From NCBI GenBank assembly GCA_017538255.1, contig JAFYJD010000025.1:62001-126000 (forward strand): a stretch of 64,000 bases of DNA, in the 5' to 3' direction. Both the position numbers and the translations under genes were made by a program. Source of the DNA: Clostridia bacterium. Lineage in GTDB: Bacteria; Bacillota; Clostridia; Christensenellales; CAG-138. Of the stretch, positions 52,617 through 60,850 are shown piece after piece. Positions within the stretch are counted from its first letter, which is position 1. Every line of letters begins with the position of its first letter. The notes below the pieces were generated by a model. That model did no database searches. It was not told where the DNA came from and saw only the letters and a program-made list of their open reading frames with translations.

Positions 52617-52735
52617 CTTTTTCGCGCATTGGGTCTGCGTGCTCGCTCATACCGCTCGCACTCGCCCTGCGTCGCAAAAGCCGGCCGCGGAAAACGCGTC
52701 GCAGGCGCGTTTTCTCTTCGCGGCTTCGAATCCAT
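52609..52735. repeat. 127-bp GC-rich element with inverted ends
   Basis: Begins ATGGATTC (52609-52616) and ends GAATCCAT (52728-52735). Inside is an AAAACGCG / CGCGTTTT hairpin (52691-52698 with 52706-52713). Both ends equal part of the tRNA-Tyr T arm (GATGGATTCGAAC). It has no coding potential that I trust; long spurious frames cross it. Confidence 0.5.
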
Positions 52736-52787
52736 TTGATATTCTTGCCAAAAACAATAGCCACCCTGTTGGTGGCTGTTGTTTTTG
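52716..52787. repeat. 72-bp direct repeat, copy next to tRNA-Tyr
   Basis: Matches 51844-51915 with one mismatch. It contains the tRNA-Tyr terminator and the right end of the 127-bp element. Confidence 0.92.
52749..52786 (-). terminator. Terminator of tRNA-Tyr
   Basis: A 13-bp stem (52753-52765 with 52771-52783, one mismatch) and a T run on the minus strand, directly behind the CCA end. Confidence 0.8.
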
Positions 52788-52788
52788 G

Positions 52789-52870
52789 TGGACGGGGATG
52801 GATTCGAACCATCGTAGTCTGTGACAACGGATTTACAGTCCGCTCCCTTTGGCCGCTCGGGAACCCGTCC
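52789..52870 (-). tRNA. tRNA-Tyr (GTA)
   Basis: An 82-nt class II tRNA with a long variable arm. The acceptor GGACGGG pairs with CCCGTCC, the anticodon loop CTGTAAA carries GTA, the variable arm is TGTCACAGACTAC, and the T arm is GATGGTTCGAATCCATC. The discriminator is A and CCA is encoded (52786-52788). Confidence 0.97.
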
Positions 52871-52930
52871 ATAACCGAATGCAATTATTATAACTGATAT
52901 TTAAGATTTGTCAATCCCCTTTTTAATCAT

Positions 52931-52959
52931 TTGAAATGCGTCCATAGTTATGCTATAAT
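52931..52959 (+). promoter_or_regulatory. Promoter of the Crp/Fnr-type regulator
   Basis: TTGAAA (52931-52936), 17-bp spacer and TATAAT (52954-52959), 43 bp upstream of the start. Confidence 0.7.
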
Positions 52960-53002
52960 CGAAATCGTATAAGACTTGCGCCATACTATAAGGAGATTTG
53001 AT

Positions 53003-53662
53003 ATGCTTGCAGTTTCGGATTTCTTTCCGATGTGGGATGAACTTCCCGACGGGATAAGGGCAAAACTTTTGCGTGCGTCTAGAGATAGAAGCGCCGAGAA
53101 GGGAGCGCGCATCGAGCCGAGCGGTGAAAACTGCGTCGGGCTTATCCTTATACGCTCCGGTCAACTGCGAGTGCATACCTCTTCCGCGGACGGACGCGAG
53201 ATAACGCTCTATCGCCTGCTCGATAGGGATATCTGCCTGTTTTCCGCCTCGTGTATGCTACACAGCATCAATTTCGAGCTCGGGATCGGCGTTGAAAAGG
53301 ATACGGAGTATTATTTGATACCTCCCAATGTTTTTGCTGAGGCAATGCGGGAATCCGCGGCAGTTTCAAACTATATAAACAGCATTATGGCGAGCCGCTT
53401 TTCCGAAGTTATGTGGCTTATAGACAAAGTGCTTTGGAAGCGGATGGATCAGCGCGTCGCCGCGTTTTTGATCGACGAGGCCGCGCTCGACGGCTCGGCT
53501 TGCCTGCACCTAACGCACGATGAGATCGCAAACCACCTCGGCACCGCGCGCGAGGTCGTATCGAGGATGCTGAAGTATTTTGAGAGCGAGGGCATAGTGA
53601 AACTTGCCCGCGGCAGCGTTGAGATCATCGACTTTGAAAAACTGAACGCTTTTGCCGAATGA
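53003..53662 (+). CDS. Crp/Fnr-family regulator
   Basis: A 219-residue regulator. The cNMP-binding-like beta roll spans about 15-120, followed by the dimer helix (about 125-150) and a winged HTH with LTHDEIANHLGTAREVVSRML. There is no N-terminal four-Cys cluster motif of Fnr, and the cAMP-contact residues are not obvious, so the signal is unknown. AAGGAG lies 7 nt before ATG 53003. It converges on the CoA-disulfide reductase operon. Confidence 0.88.
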   Translation: MLAVSDFFPMWDELPDGIRAKLLRASRDRSAEKGARIEPSGENCVGLILIRSGQLRVHTSSADGREITLYRLLDRDICLFSASCMLHSINFELGIGVEKDTEYYLIPPNVFAEAMRESAAVSNYINSIMASRFSEVMWLIDKVLWKRMDQRVAAFLIDEAALDGSACLHLTHDEIANHLGTAREVVSRMLKYFESEGIVKLARGSVEIIDFEKLNAFAE

Positions 53663-53676
53663 TTTTACCAAGATAA

Positions 53677-53706
53677 AGGCTCGCCCGAAGAAAAGCGGAC
53701 GAGCCT
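53677..53706. terminator. Bidirectional hairpin between the Crp-like gene and the reductase gene
   Basis: AGGCTCG (53677-53683) pairs with CGAGCCT (53700-53706), with inner CCG / CGG pairing. It separates two convergent genes. Confidence 0.6.
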
Positions 53707-53713
53707 GATTATA

Positions 53714-55411
53714 TCAGTTTTCCTTCCCGCAGTATGCTGCCGTCTCCGCGGCGAGTTTGTCGCCGATCACCGTGCTGTACAGCCGATAACCGCCCGCGAG
53801 ATTCAGGCAATCAAAGCCCCTGCCCGTAAGGATGCGGCAGGCGATATAGCTTCTCAGCGCGCTTTGGCACATCACATAAACGGGTTTATTTCTGTCTATT
53901 TCCCCTATCCTGTCGCGCAGTTCATCGACAGGGATGTTTATGAATCCTTCTATGTGTCCCGACCCGTACTCGCGCTCTGTTCTGACATCGAGTTTTGATA
54001 TACTTCCATCGTCCGGGAGCGCCGCAACATCGTGCCAATGGTACTGCTTAACGATGCCCTCGTTGATGTTCTCGATCATAAATCCCGCCATATTTACGGG
54101 ATCCTTCGCCGATGAGTACGGAGGCGCATAAGCAAGATCGAGGTTTTTGAGTTCGCTTGCTTTCATCCCCGCACGAATGGCTGTCGCGATAACATCGATA
54201 CGCTTATCAACGCCGTCATAACCCACTATCTGCGCTCCAAGCAGCCTGTCTGTTTCCTTTTCAAACAGTATTTTGAGTGTCATCACCTTGCCGCCCGGAT
54301 AGTATCCCGCGTGGTTCGCCGACGACAGAAACACCTTTTCGTAATCGATGCCGTTTGTGGCGGCAGTCTTTTCGTTTATACCTGTCGCGGCGACCGTCAT
54401 ATCGAATACTTTTATGACCGACGACCCCTGCGAGCCGTCGTATCGGCTATGTTTTCCGCAGATATTGTCCGCAGCGATCCTTCCCTGTTTGTTTGCGGGG
54501 CCCGCAAGCGCGATCAGCGCGGGCTCGCCGGTTATGAAATGCTTGACCTGTACCGCATCGCCAACGGCGTAGATGTCCTCAACCGAAGTTCCCATTCGGT
54601 CGTTCACCAATATGCTTCCGCGGACGCCGAGTGCTATCCCCGCATCCTTTGCAAGCGCGGTATCGGGCGAAACGCCGATAGCAAGCGCGACCATTTCCGC
54701 GCTTACCGTTTCGCCGCCGTCGAGCAAAGTTTTAACCGTACTGCCGACCGTTTCAAAAGCCTTTACGCTTTTTGAAAGCAGCAGTTTAACGCCCTTTGAG
54801 CGCAGTTTTGCGTGAACGAATGCCGCCATATCGCCGTCGAGTTGATTCATCACTTGGCCTTGCATATCCACGATACTGACTTCGATACCAAGTTCAGCCA
54901 GATTTTCCGCGAGTTCTATGCCGATGAAGCCTCCGCCCACGATCAGCGCGCTTTTGGGCTTTTCGCTATCGATAAATCTATGAATACCGAAAGTATCCTC
55001 AACTGTGCGCAGCGAGAATATTCGCTCGCTGTTTATGCCTTCTATCGGCGGGATGATCGGCTTGGCTCCAGGTGAAAGCAATAGTTTATCGTATTCGACG
55101 TCGAACTCATTGCCGTTTTCGAGATCACGAACCGAAACGCTCTTTGATGCGGGATCGATACGAAAGACCTCGTGGCGCACCTTTACAACTATTCTGAATC
55201 TCTCAAAAAAGCCTTCGGGCGATTGCAGGACGAGATCGTCCTCGGCCTTTATCGTTCCGCCGATGAAATACGGCAAGCCGCAGTTTGCGTACGAAACGTA
55301 CCCCGAGCGTTCGAATACGGTTATCTGCGCGTTTTCGTCAAGCCTGCGAATACGCGCGGCGGCCGTTGCGCCGCCCGCAACGCCGCCAACGATGACGATC
55401 CTTTTCATCAT
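53714..55411 (-). CDS. CoA-disulfide reductase with C-terminal rhodanese domain
   Basis: A 565-residue flavoenzyme of the CoADR-RHD group. FAD site VGGVAGGATAAARIRRL, redox Cys44 in YANCGLPYFIGG, NAD site ALIVGGGFIGIELAENLAE and IYAVGDAVQV are present. The C-terminal rhodanese (about 460-555) has the Cys loop VYVMCQSALRSY. The family reduces CoA disulfides, persulfides or polysulfide. GGGAGG precedes two adjacent ATGs; it overlaps the rhodanese gene by 4 bp. Confidence 0.92.
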   Translation of the reverse strand: MMKRIVIVGGVAGGATAAARIRRLDENAQITVFERSGYVSYANCGLPYFIGGTIKAEDDLVLQSPEGFFERFRIVVKVRHEVFRIDPASKSVSVRDLENGNEFDVEYDKLLLSPGAKPIIPPIEGINSERIFSLRTVEDTFGIHRFIDSEKPKSALIVGGGFIGIELAENLAELGIEVSIVDMQGQVMNQLDGDMAAFVHAKLRSKGVKLLLSKSVKAFETVGSTVKTLLDGGETVSAEMVALAIGVSPDTALAKDAGIALGVRGSILVNDRMGTSVEDIYAVGDAVQVKHFITGEPALIALAGPANKQGRIAADNICGKHSRYDGSQGSSVIKVFDMTVAATGINEKTAATNGIDYEKVFLSSANHAGYYPGGKVMTLKILFEKETDRLLGAQIVGYDGVDKRIDVIATAIRAGMKASELKNLDLAYAPPYSSAKDPVNMAGFMIENINEGIVKQYHWHDVAALPDDGSISKLDVRTEREYGSGHIEGFINIPVDELRDRIGEIDRNKPVYVMCQSALRSYIACRILTGRGFDCLNLAGGYRLYSTVIGDKLAAETAAYCGKEN

Positions 55412-55728
55412 CTTTCGACCTCCCCTTTATAAGCGCTTATGCCGCCGATATTGTTTACGGTTTTATAGCCGAGCGCAACGAGCATAGAAGTCGCCCTTGC
55501 GCTTCTCCCGCCGCTCAAACAGTACACATAGAGCGGGGCGTTCTTGTCGGTAACGATTTCCGCTATCGAATCGAGCCTTGAAAGCGGAATGTTTTTGCTG
55601 CCTGGAATATGCCCTGAAGCGTATTCGTCCGGCTCACGAACATCGACGAGCACCGCGCCCTGCGTATTTCTGAATTGGGAAACTCCGCTATTTATATCGG
55701 GCGATCTTAAAAAATCAAACAGACCCAT
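55408..55728 (-). CDS. Single-domain rhodanese-like sulfurtransferase
   Basis: A 106-residue rhodanese. The active Cys is in LYVYCLSGGRSARAT, and VDVREPDEYASGHIPGSKNI is the CH2A-type segment. It moves sulfane sulfur, probably to or from its neighbours thioredoxin and CoADR-RHD. ATG 55728 follows AAGGAGG; the frame opens at 55746 inside trxA. Confidence 0.92.
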   Translation of the reverse strand: MGLFDFLRSPDINSGVSQFRNTQGAVLVDVREPDEYASGHIPGSKNIPLSRLDSIAEIVTDKNAPLYVYCLSGGRSARATSMLVALGYKTVNNIGGISAYKGEVER

Positions 55729-55738
55729 ATTTACCTCC

Positions 55739-56044
55739 TTAATCAAGCATTGCCAATAGCGCTTCCTTCGGACGTACGCCGACCGATTTGTTGACGACCT
55801 GCCCGTTCTTGATCGCGACGACCGTAGGAATGCTCATTATGCCGAACATCGACGCGAGTTCCGGCTCTTCGTCCACATTAACTTTGCAGACCTTGATATC
55901 GCCGCGTTCTTTTGCGATGGTCTCGATAACGGGTACGAGCATCCTGCACGGACCGCACCAGCTTGCCCAAAAATCGACCAGTACAGGCTTGTTGCTATCG
56001 AGTACTTCGGTCTTGAAATCAGCGTTTGTTATCGTGTTTACCAT
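55739..56044 (-). CDS. trxA: Thioredoxin
   Basis: A 101-residue protein with the active site WCGPC (Cys30, Cys33), VDFWASWCGPC and cis-Pro in MSIPTVVAI. It leads a three-gene operon with a rhodanese and a CoA-disulfide reductase, suggesting a thiol/persulfide repair pathway. Ribosome binding site AAAGGACGGA. No thioredoxin reductase is in the window. Confidence 0.96.
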   Translation of the reverse strand: MVNTITNADFKTEVLDSNKPVLVDFWASWCGPCRMLVPVIETIAKERGDIKVCKVNVDEEPELASMFGIMSIPTVVAIKNGQVVNKSVGVRPKEALLAMLD

Positions 56045-56372
56045 TTTTGTTTCCGTCCTTTCGTTTCGGGATATTCACCCGATGTTTTGTTTGATCGTAT
56101 TATATCAAAGCCGCGGAGCGGTTTCCGTGATAAAATCACAAAAGACGCGCTTGCTTAAAAATATTGCGCTTTCTACGCTCCGAGGCGGATCACCCCGACA
56201 AAGCGCTCAAGGTATTCCCTTTCCCAATTATGCCCAACAACGATTCGAAGCATATCGTCCAACAATGTTGAAAGAAAATAACGTTAATATTCTGTACAAA
56301 CGTGCGCGATTCTGTTATACTTATATGGTTGAATATTTTGCTTTTCGCAAAAAAGGAAAAGAGGACAGAAAA

Positions 56373-57545
56373 ATGAATTATGCCGAAGAATCCCTGAAAC
56401 TCCACGAAAAATGGAAAGGCAAGATCGAAGTCATTTCGACCGTGCCCGTTGCGTCCAAGGAGGATCTTTCGCTCGCGTACACCCCGGGGGTTGCGCAGCC
56501 CTGCCTTGAGATACAGAAGGATGTTGAGCGTTCGTATGACCTCACCCGCCGTCATAATCTCTGCGCCGTCATCACGGACGGTTCCGCCGTGCTCGGTCTC
56601 GGCGATATCGGCCCAGAAGCGGGAATGCCCGTTATGGAAGGCAAATGCGTTCTGTTTAAGTCGTTCGGCGGCGTTGACGCTTTTCCGCTCTGCGTAAAGA
56701 CCAAGGACGTTGACGAGTTTGTAAACACCGTTGCGCTGATCTCAGGCAGTTTCGGCGGCATCAATCTTGAAGATATCTCCGCTCCCCGCTGTTTTGAGAT
56801 CGAACGCAAACTTAAACAGCGCTGCGATATACCGATCTTCCACGACGATCAGCACGGCACGGCCGTCATCACGCTCGCGGGGCTCATCAACGCGCTCAAG
56901 GTAGTTGGCAAAAAGAAAGAGGATGTGCGCATCGTTACCTCCGGCGCGGGCGCGGCTGCGGTTTCGATAGTTAAACTGCTGCTCTCTGCAGGCTTTAAAA
57001 ACATCATTATGACTGACAGGAACGGCGCTATCTACGAGGGACGCGACAATTTGAACTGGATAAAGGAAGAAATGGCGCTTGCCACCAACCGCGAGATGAA
57101 AAAGGGCTCGCTCAAGGATGCGATCGTCGGCGCGGATGTGTTCATCGGCGTATCCGCTCCCGGCACCGTGAGCGCGGAAATGGTCCAAACCATGGCAAAA
57201 GATCCCATTATATTTGCCTGCGCAAACCCCACCCCCGAGATAATGCCCGACGAAGCCAAGGCGGGCGGCGCGGCTGTTATCGCGACAGGAAGGTCGGATT
57301 TCCCGAATCAGATAAACAACGTGCTTGCGTTCCCCGGCATCTTCCGCGGCACTTTTGACGTTCGCGCACGCGACATAAACGAGGAGATGAAGACCGCAGC
57401 GGCTATCGCGCTTGCGGAACTTGTCTCCGATGACGAACTCTCCGCTGATTACATCATCCCGATGGCGTTCGATCCGCGCGTAGGTCCCGCAGTTGCGAAG
57501 GCTGTCGCCGAAGCGGCGCGCGCGAGCGGCGTTGCGAGACTGTAA
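56373..57545 (+). CDS. NAD(P)-dependent malic enzyme
   Basis: A 390-residue oxaloacetate-decarboxylating malate dehydrogenase giving pyruvate, CO2 and NAD(P)H. LAYTPGVAQPC (catalytic Tyr), ITDGSAVLGLGDIGP, FHDDQHGTAVI (metal Asp) and VTSGAGAAAVSIVKLL (nucleotide site) are intact. It is the short bacterial form without a phosphotransacetylase domain. The ATG has GAGGA upstream; the frame continues 195 codons upstream over trxA, which is not coding. Codon bias suggests high expression. Confidence 0.95.
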   Translation: MNYAEESLKLHEKWKGKIEVISTVPVASKEDLSLAYTPGVAQPCLEIQKDVERSYDLTRRHNLCAVITDGSAVLGLGDIGPEAGMPVMEGKCVLFKSFGGVDAFPLCVKTKDVDEFVNTVALISGSFGGINLEDISAPRCFEIERKLKQRCDIPIFHDDQHGTAVITLAGLINALKVVGKKKEDVRIVTSGAGAAAVSIVKLLLSAGFKNIIMTDRNGAIYEGRDNLNWIKEEMALATNREMKKGSLKDAIVGADVFIGVSAPGTVSAEMVQTMAKDPIIFACANPTPEIMPDEAKAGGAAVIATGRSDFPNQINNVLAFPGIFRGTFDVRARDINEEMKTAAAIALAELVSDDELSADYIIPMAFDPRVGPAVAKAVAEAARASGVARL

Positions 57546-57546
57546 A

Positions 57547-57741
57547 TTATCCTAATATGCAAACGGGGTCCTTGGACGCATCAGCACAAGGATAAACAGC
57601 CTCAAAATGTATCTTTTCGCGCCGGGCTTCGTTGAAAATGCTCGAAAGACCGCTGCGAGTATTTCTGCGCTTTTCGCCTTGTTCGGCACAAAAATCCGCT
57701 ATTTTGAGGCGCTGCGCTGTTTTCAGCCGAATATCAAGCAT
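57547..57741 (-). other. Doubtful 64-codon ORF
   Basis: A minus-strand frame of 64 codons, rich in Arg, Glu, Lys and Ala. It starts 4 nt from a 36-bp palindrome and has no ribosome binding site. It fills the gap between the malic enzyme and the next promoter. It may be part of a repeat rather than a gene; I recognise no domain. Confidence 0.25.
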
Positions 57742-57744
57742 AAC

Positions 57745-57780
57745 AAAAATCCGCTAATACATATGTATTAGCGGATTTTT
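57745..57780. terminator. Perfect 36-bp palindrome, terminator-like
   Basis: Two 18-nt arms pair without mismatch (57745-57762 with 57763-57780); AAAAATCCGC on one side, GCGGATTTTT on the other. It is a symmetrical terminator, usable on both strands. Confidence 0.8.
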
Positions 57781-57872
57781 GATTGATGAATGAGTTTTCC
57801 GGCTTAAAACCTGTATCTCCTTATGCGGATACGCCCTTGGTCCCGTTTTTTTGTGCTTTTTATTCTTTTTGC

Positions 57873-57900
57873 TTGCGTTTTTGCGCCTTTATGGTATAAT
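57873..57900 (+). promoter_or_regulatory. Promoter of the ion transporter gene
   Basis: TTGCGT (57873-57878), 16-bp spacer and TATAAT (57895-57900), about 31 bp upstream of the start. Confidence 0.55.
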
Positions 57901-57931
57901 TACGGCTGAAAAAAGTTTTTGGCGGCTCTTT

Positions 57932-59233
57932 ATGACTTTGATACTACTGATATCCGCTTTCAGTCTTATAGGACTGATCGCGCTGATATTCTTCAAACCT
58001 TCGGTTTTGTACCGAGGCAGATCGATAAACATTTACTGGCTTGCGCCGCTGCTCGGCGCTTGCGCTTTGTTGTTAGTTGGCTCGGTATCGCCAAAAACCG
58101 TCTTTACGGAACTGACGCGCGATTCGGGTATGAATCCGATAAAGATACTCGTTTTGTTGATATCGATGACGGTAATTTCGATCTATCTCGACAACGCAGG
58201 TTTCTTTGGGTACATCGCGGCGAAGGTGGTCGGGCTTGCCGGATCAAGCGAGAAAAAACTTTTTTTAATTCTGTATCTAATCGTTTCCGTACTCACATTT
58301 TTTACGTCGAACGACATCATCGTTTTGACGTTCACGCCGTTCATCTGCTATTTTTCACGGAGCGCTAAGATCGATCCAATACCGTTCCTTGTATGCGAGT
58401 TCGTTGCGGCGAACACCTGGAGCATGGCGCTCATCATCGGCAATCCTACAAATATTTATCTTGCCTCTAACGCGGGCATCAGTTTTTTTGAGTATTTAAA
58501 AACGATGCTCCTTCCAACTCTTGCTTCCGGCGCTGTATCGCTCTTTGTAATGTTCTTGATTTTCCGCAGGCAGCTTGAACAAAAGATAACAACCGAAAAA
58601 CCAAGCCTCAAACTCGAAAACCGCTTTGACGTTATTCTTGCGCTCAGTCATCTGTTTGTCTGCATAGTGCTGATGAGCATATCGGTTTATATCTCGATCC
58701 CGATGTGGCTTATATCCTTTTGCGCCTGCATAAGCCTTTTGACGATCTCGTTTGTGCGCTCGCTTTGTGCTAAAACAGGTTTTACGCTGATATCGTCCAC
58801 CCTCAGGCGCGCGCCCTGGGATGTTATACCTTTTGTGCTGTCGATGTTCGTTATCGTGACTGCGCTGAACGCTTCCGAGTTTACCGAAAGATTTGCAGAA
58901 TTTTTGCTCCGTAAAAACCCCGTCTACACATACGGTCTTGCCTCTTTTTTGAGCGCCAACCTTATCAACAACATCCCTATGAGCGTGCTGTTTTCTTCCG
59001 TATGCGAAAACGCAGTCGGCGCATCGCAAGTGGGCGCGCTCTACGCTTCAGTGATAGGGTCGAATATCGGCGCATTCTTCACCCCCATCGGCGCGATCGC
59101 CGGCATTATGTGGATGAGTCTTTTAAAACTTCAGCGCGTCAAGTTCAGTTATGTTGATTTTATAAAATACGGCGCGCCCATTTCCGTTGCGGCTATAGGC
59201 GCGTCGCTTGCAGTTCTTGATATAATTATTTAG
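57932..59233 (+). CDS. ArsB/NhaD-superfamily ion transporter
   Basis: A 433-residue protein with about 11 membrane helices. NAGFFGYIAAKVVG, FFTSNDIIVLTFTPF, IIGNPTNIYLASNAGI and the repeat-related NLINNIPMSVLF are typical of the ArsB/SLC13 ion-transporter fold, with two SNDI/NNIP hairpins and a GNPTN motif. Substrate could be a dicarboxylate, arsenite or Na+; not decidable here. It ends 1 bp from the convergent HIT gene. Confidence 0.82.
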   Translation: MTLILLISAFSLIGLIALIFFKPSVLYRGRSINIYWLAPLLGACALLLVGSVSPKTVFTELTRDSGMNPIKILVLLISMTVISIYLDNAGFFGYIAAKVVGLAGSSEKKLFLILYLIVSVLTFFTSNDIIVLTFTPFICYFSRSAKIDPIPFLVCEFVAANTWSMALIIGNPTNIYLASNAGISFFEYLKTMLLPTLASGAVSLFVMFLIFRRQLEQKITTEKPSLKLENRFDVILALSHLFVCIVLMSISVYISIPMWLISFCACISLLTISFVRSLCAKTGFTLISSTLRRAPWDVIPFVLSMFVIVTALNASEFTERFAEFLLRKNPVYTYGLASFLSANLINNIPMSVLFSSVCENAVGASQVGALYASVIGSNIGAFFTPIGAIAGIMWMSLLKLQRVKFSYVDFIKYGAPISVAAIGASLAVLDIII

Positions 59234-59234
59234 T

Positions 59235-59570
59235 TTAACCGGGCGGCCACTGCAAACCGCGTCCGCCGAGTATGTGCATATGCAGATGCTTTACGCTCTG
59301 CTGACCGTCCCTGCCCGTATTGACCACGAGCCTGAAGCCCGTTTCGTCGATGCCGAGTTGTTTTGCGAGCATCGCGACGATGCCGCGCATATAGCCCACG
59401 GTTTCGTCATCGGCATCGAGAATGCTGTCAAAATGCGCTTTCGGTATCACGAGCACGTGCACCGGCGCCTGCGGCTCGATATCGTAAAACGCAAGCACCC
59501 TGTCGTCCTCATAGATCTTTTTGGACGGTATCTCACCCGACGCTATTCGACAAAAGAGACAGTTCTCCAT
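59235..59570 (-). CDS. HIT-family hydrolase
   Basis: A 111-residue histidine-triad protein (HinT type) that cleaves nucleoside phosphoramidates. CLFCRIASGEIPSKKIYEDD is the N-terminal signature and HLHMHILGG the triad. GGAGGAG lies 4 nt before ATG 59570, well inside the 3' end of mtaB: the genes overlap by 38 bp. Confidence 0.95.
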   Translation of the reverse strand: MENCLFCRIASGEIPSKKIYEDDRVLAFYDIEPQAPVHVLVIPKAHFDSILDADDETVGYMRGIVAMLAKQLGIDETGFRLVVNTGRDGQQSVKHLHMHILGGRGLQWPPG

Positions 59571-60849
59571 CGCTCTCCTCCTTTATATCGTTTATTTTGA
59601 CCGCCGCTATCGTGTTCGGCGGCAATTCTTTATTTATTTCGACCTTGATGTAATTATCCGTGCAGCCAAAGGAGTTTCCTCCCTCGCATTTTTCAATCAG
59701 CACCTCGACATCGCTGCCGATATAGGCGGATATGAACGCTCTTTCAAGGCGCTTCGCCTCGGCGATAAGTTCGCCCGCGCGGCGGCTCTTTTCGGCGTTT
59801 GTGAGTTGGTCGGGCATCTTTTCCGCTTTTGTGCCCGAACGCACAGAAAACGGAAAGATATGCCCCTTTGCGAGGTTTATACGCTTTATAAACTCGATCG
59901 TTTCACGGTGTTCGGATATTGTTTCACCCGGAAAGCCCGCGATGATATCGGTCGTTATCGCCGTATCCGCACCGAACGCCGCGCGAAGAGAATTGCATAT
60001 CCGCTCGTATTCTTCTACGGTGTAGCCGCGGTTCATACGCTCAAGCACGGTGTTCGAGCCGCTTTGAAGCGACAGATGGAACTGCCTGCAGATGCGTTTT
60101 TCTTTTGAAAGCGCGGAAATGATCTCATCGGTCATAAGGTGCGGCTCAAGCGAGCCGAAGCGTATGCGTTTAATGCCGTCAAGTCCATGGAAGCAGTTAA
60201 CGGCATCCACGATGTTCGTACCGTCCTTGAAGTCAACGCCGTAACTCATAAGGTGTATGCCGGTCAGAACGACCTCTGCATAGCCCTCCGCGTTGAGTTT
60301 TTCCGCCTCGGCGCGCATGGATGCAATGCTCCTTGAACGGAGCCTGCCTCGCGCGAACGGTATCGCGCAGTAGGTACAGAACTTATTGCAGCCGTCCTGG
60401 ATTTTGAGATAGGCGCGCGTTCTGCCCTCGCGTACAGCGGAGAGTTCCTCAAACTTCTTTTCAAGCATTATGTCGCCCGCAAGTATACGCTTTTTGTTTG
60501 CGTTTTCATCGGCAAAGAGCGATTCGACGACCTTTACGATGCCGCCCCTGTCCGCGCTGCCGACTACCGCGTCAACGCCTTCGAGCAAAGCCGCCTGTTC
60601 GGGCTCGCGCTGAGCCCAGCATCCCGCCGCGATGATCTTCGCCTTTTCGTTCAGGCGGTGCGCTTTTGACAGCATCTGACGCGATTTTCTGTCCGCGATA
60701 TTCGTAACGGTGCAGGTATTTACGATGCACACGTCGGCCTCTGAAGGATCGTCCGACACGGCATGCCCCGCGCTTATCAGAAGTTCCTTCATCGCGTCGC
60801 TTTCGTACTGATTGACGCGGCAGCCGAGGGTGATTATAGAAACGATCAT
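59533..60849 (-). CDS. mtaB: tRNA-t6A37 methylthiotransferase
   Basis: A 438-residue radical SAM enzyme converting t6A37 to ms2t6A37. The N-terminal cluster domain has LGCRVNQYESDAM and VNTCTVTNIADRKSRQ; the SAM cluster is CNKFCTYCAIPFARGR; a TRAM domain lies at the C terminus. It is 1 bp from rsmE upstream and overlaps the HIT gene downstream. Confidence 0.95.
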   Translation of the reverse strand: MIVSIITLGCRVNQYESDAMKELLISAGHAVSDDPSEADVCIVNTCTVTNIADRKSRQMLSKAHRLNEKAKIIAAGCWAQREPEQAALLEGVDAVVGSADRGGIVKVVESLFADENANKKRILAGDIMLEKKFEELSAVREGRTRAYLKIQDGCNKFCTYCAIPFARGRLRSRSIASMRAEAEKLNAEGYAEVVLTGIHLMSYGVDFKDGTNIVDAVNCFHGLDGIKRIRFGSLEPHLMTDEIISALSKEKRICRQFHLSLQSGSNTVLERMNRGYTVEEYERICNSLRAAFGADTAITTDIIAGFPGETISEHRETIEFIKRINLAKGHIFPFSVRSGTKAEKMPDQLTNAEKSRRAGELIAEAKRLERAFISAYIGSDVEVLIEKCEGGNSFGCTDNYIKVEINKELPPNTIAAVKINDIKEESDGELSLLSNSVG

Positions 60850-60850
60850 A

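Noticed and set aside
52483-52897. Long open frames on both strands across the tRNA-Tyr locus
   Set aside because: They cross the tRNA, terminators and GC-rich repeats, have no ribosome binding sites and no protein-like composition.
55788-56372. 195-codon upstream extension of the malic enzyme
   Set aside because: It lies over trxA on the other strand. The malic enzyme family starts at the ATG at 56373, which has a ribosome binding site.
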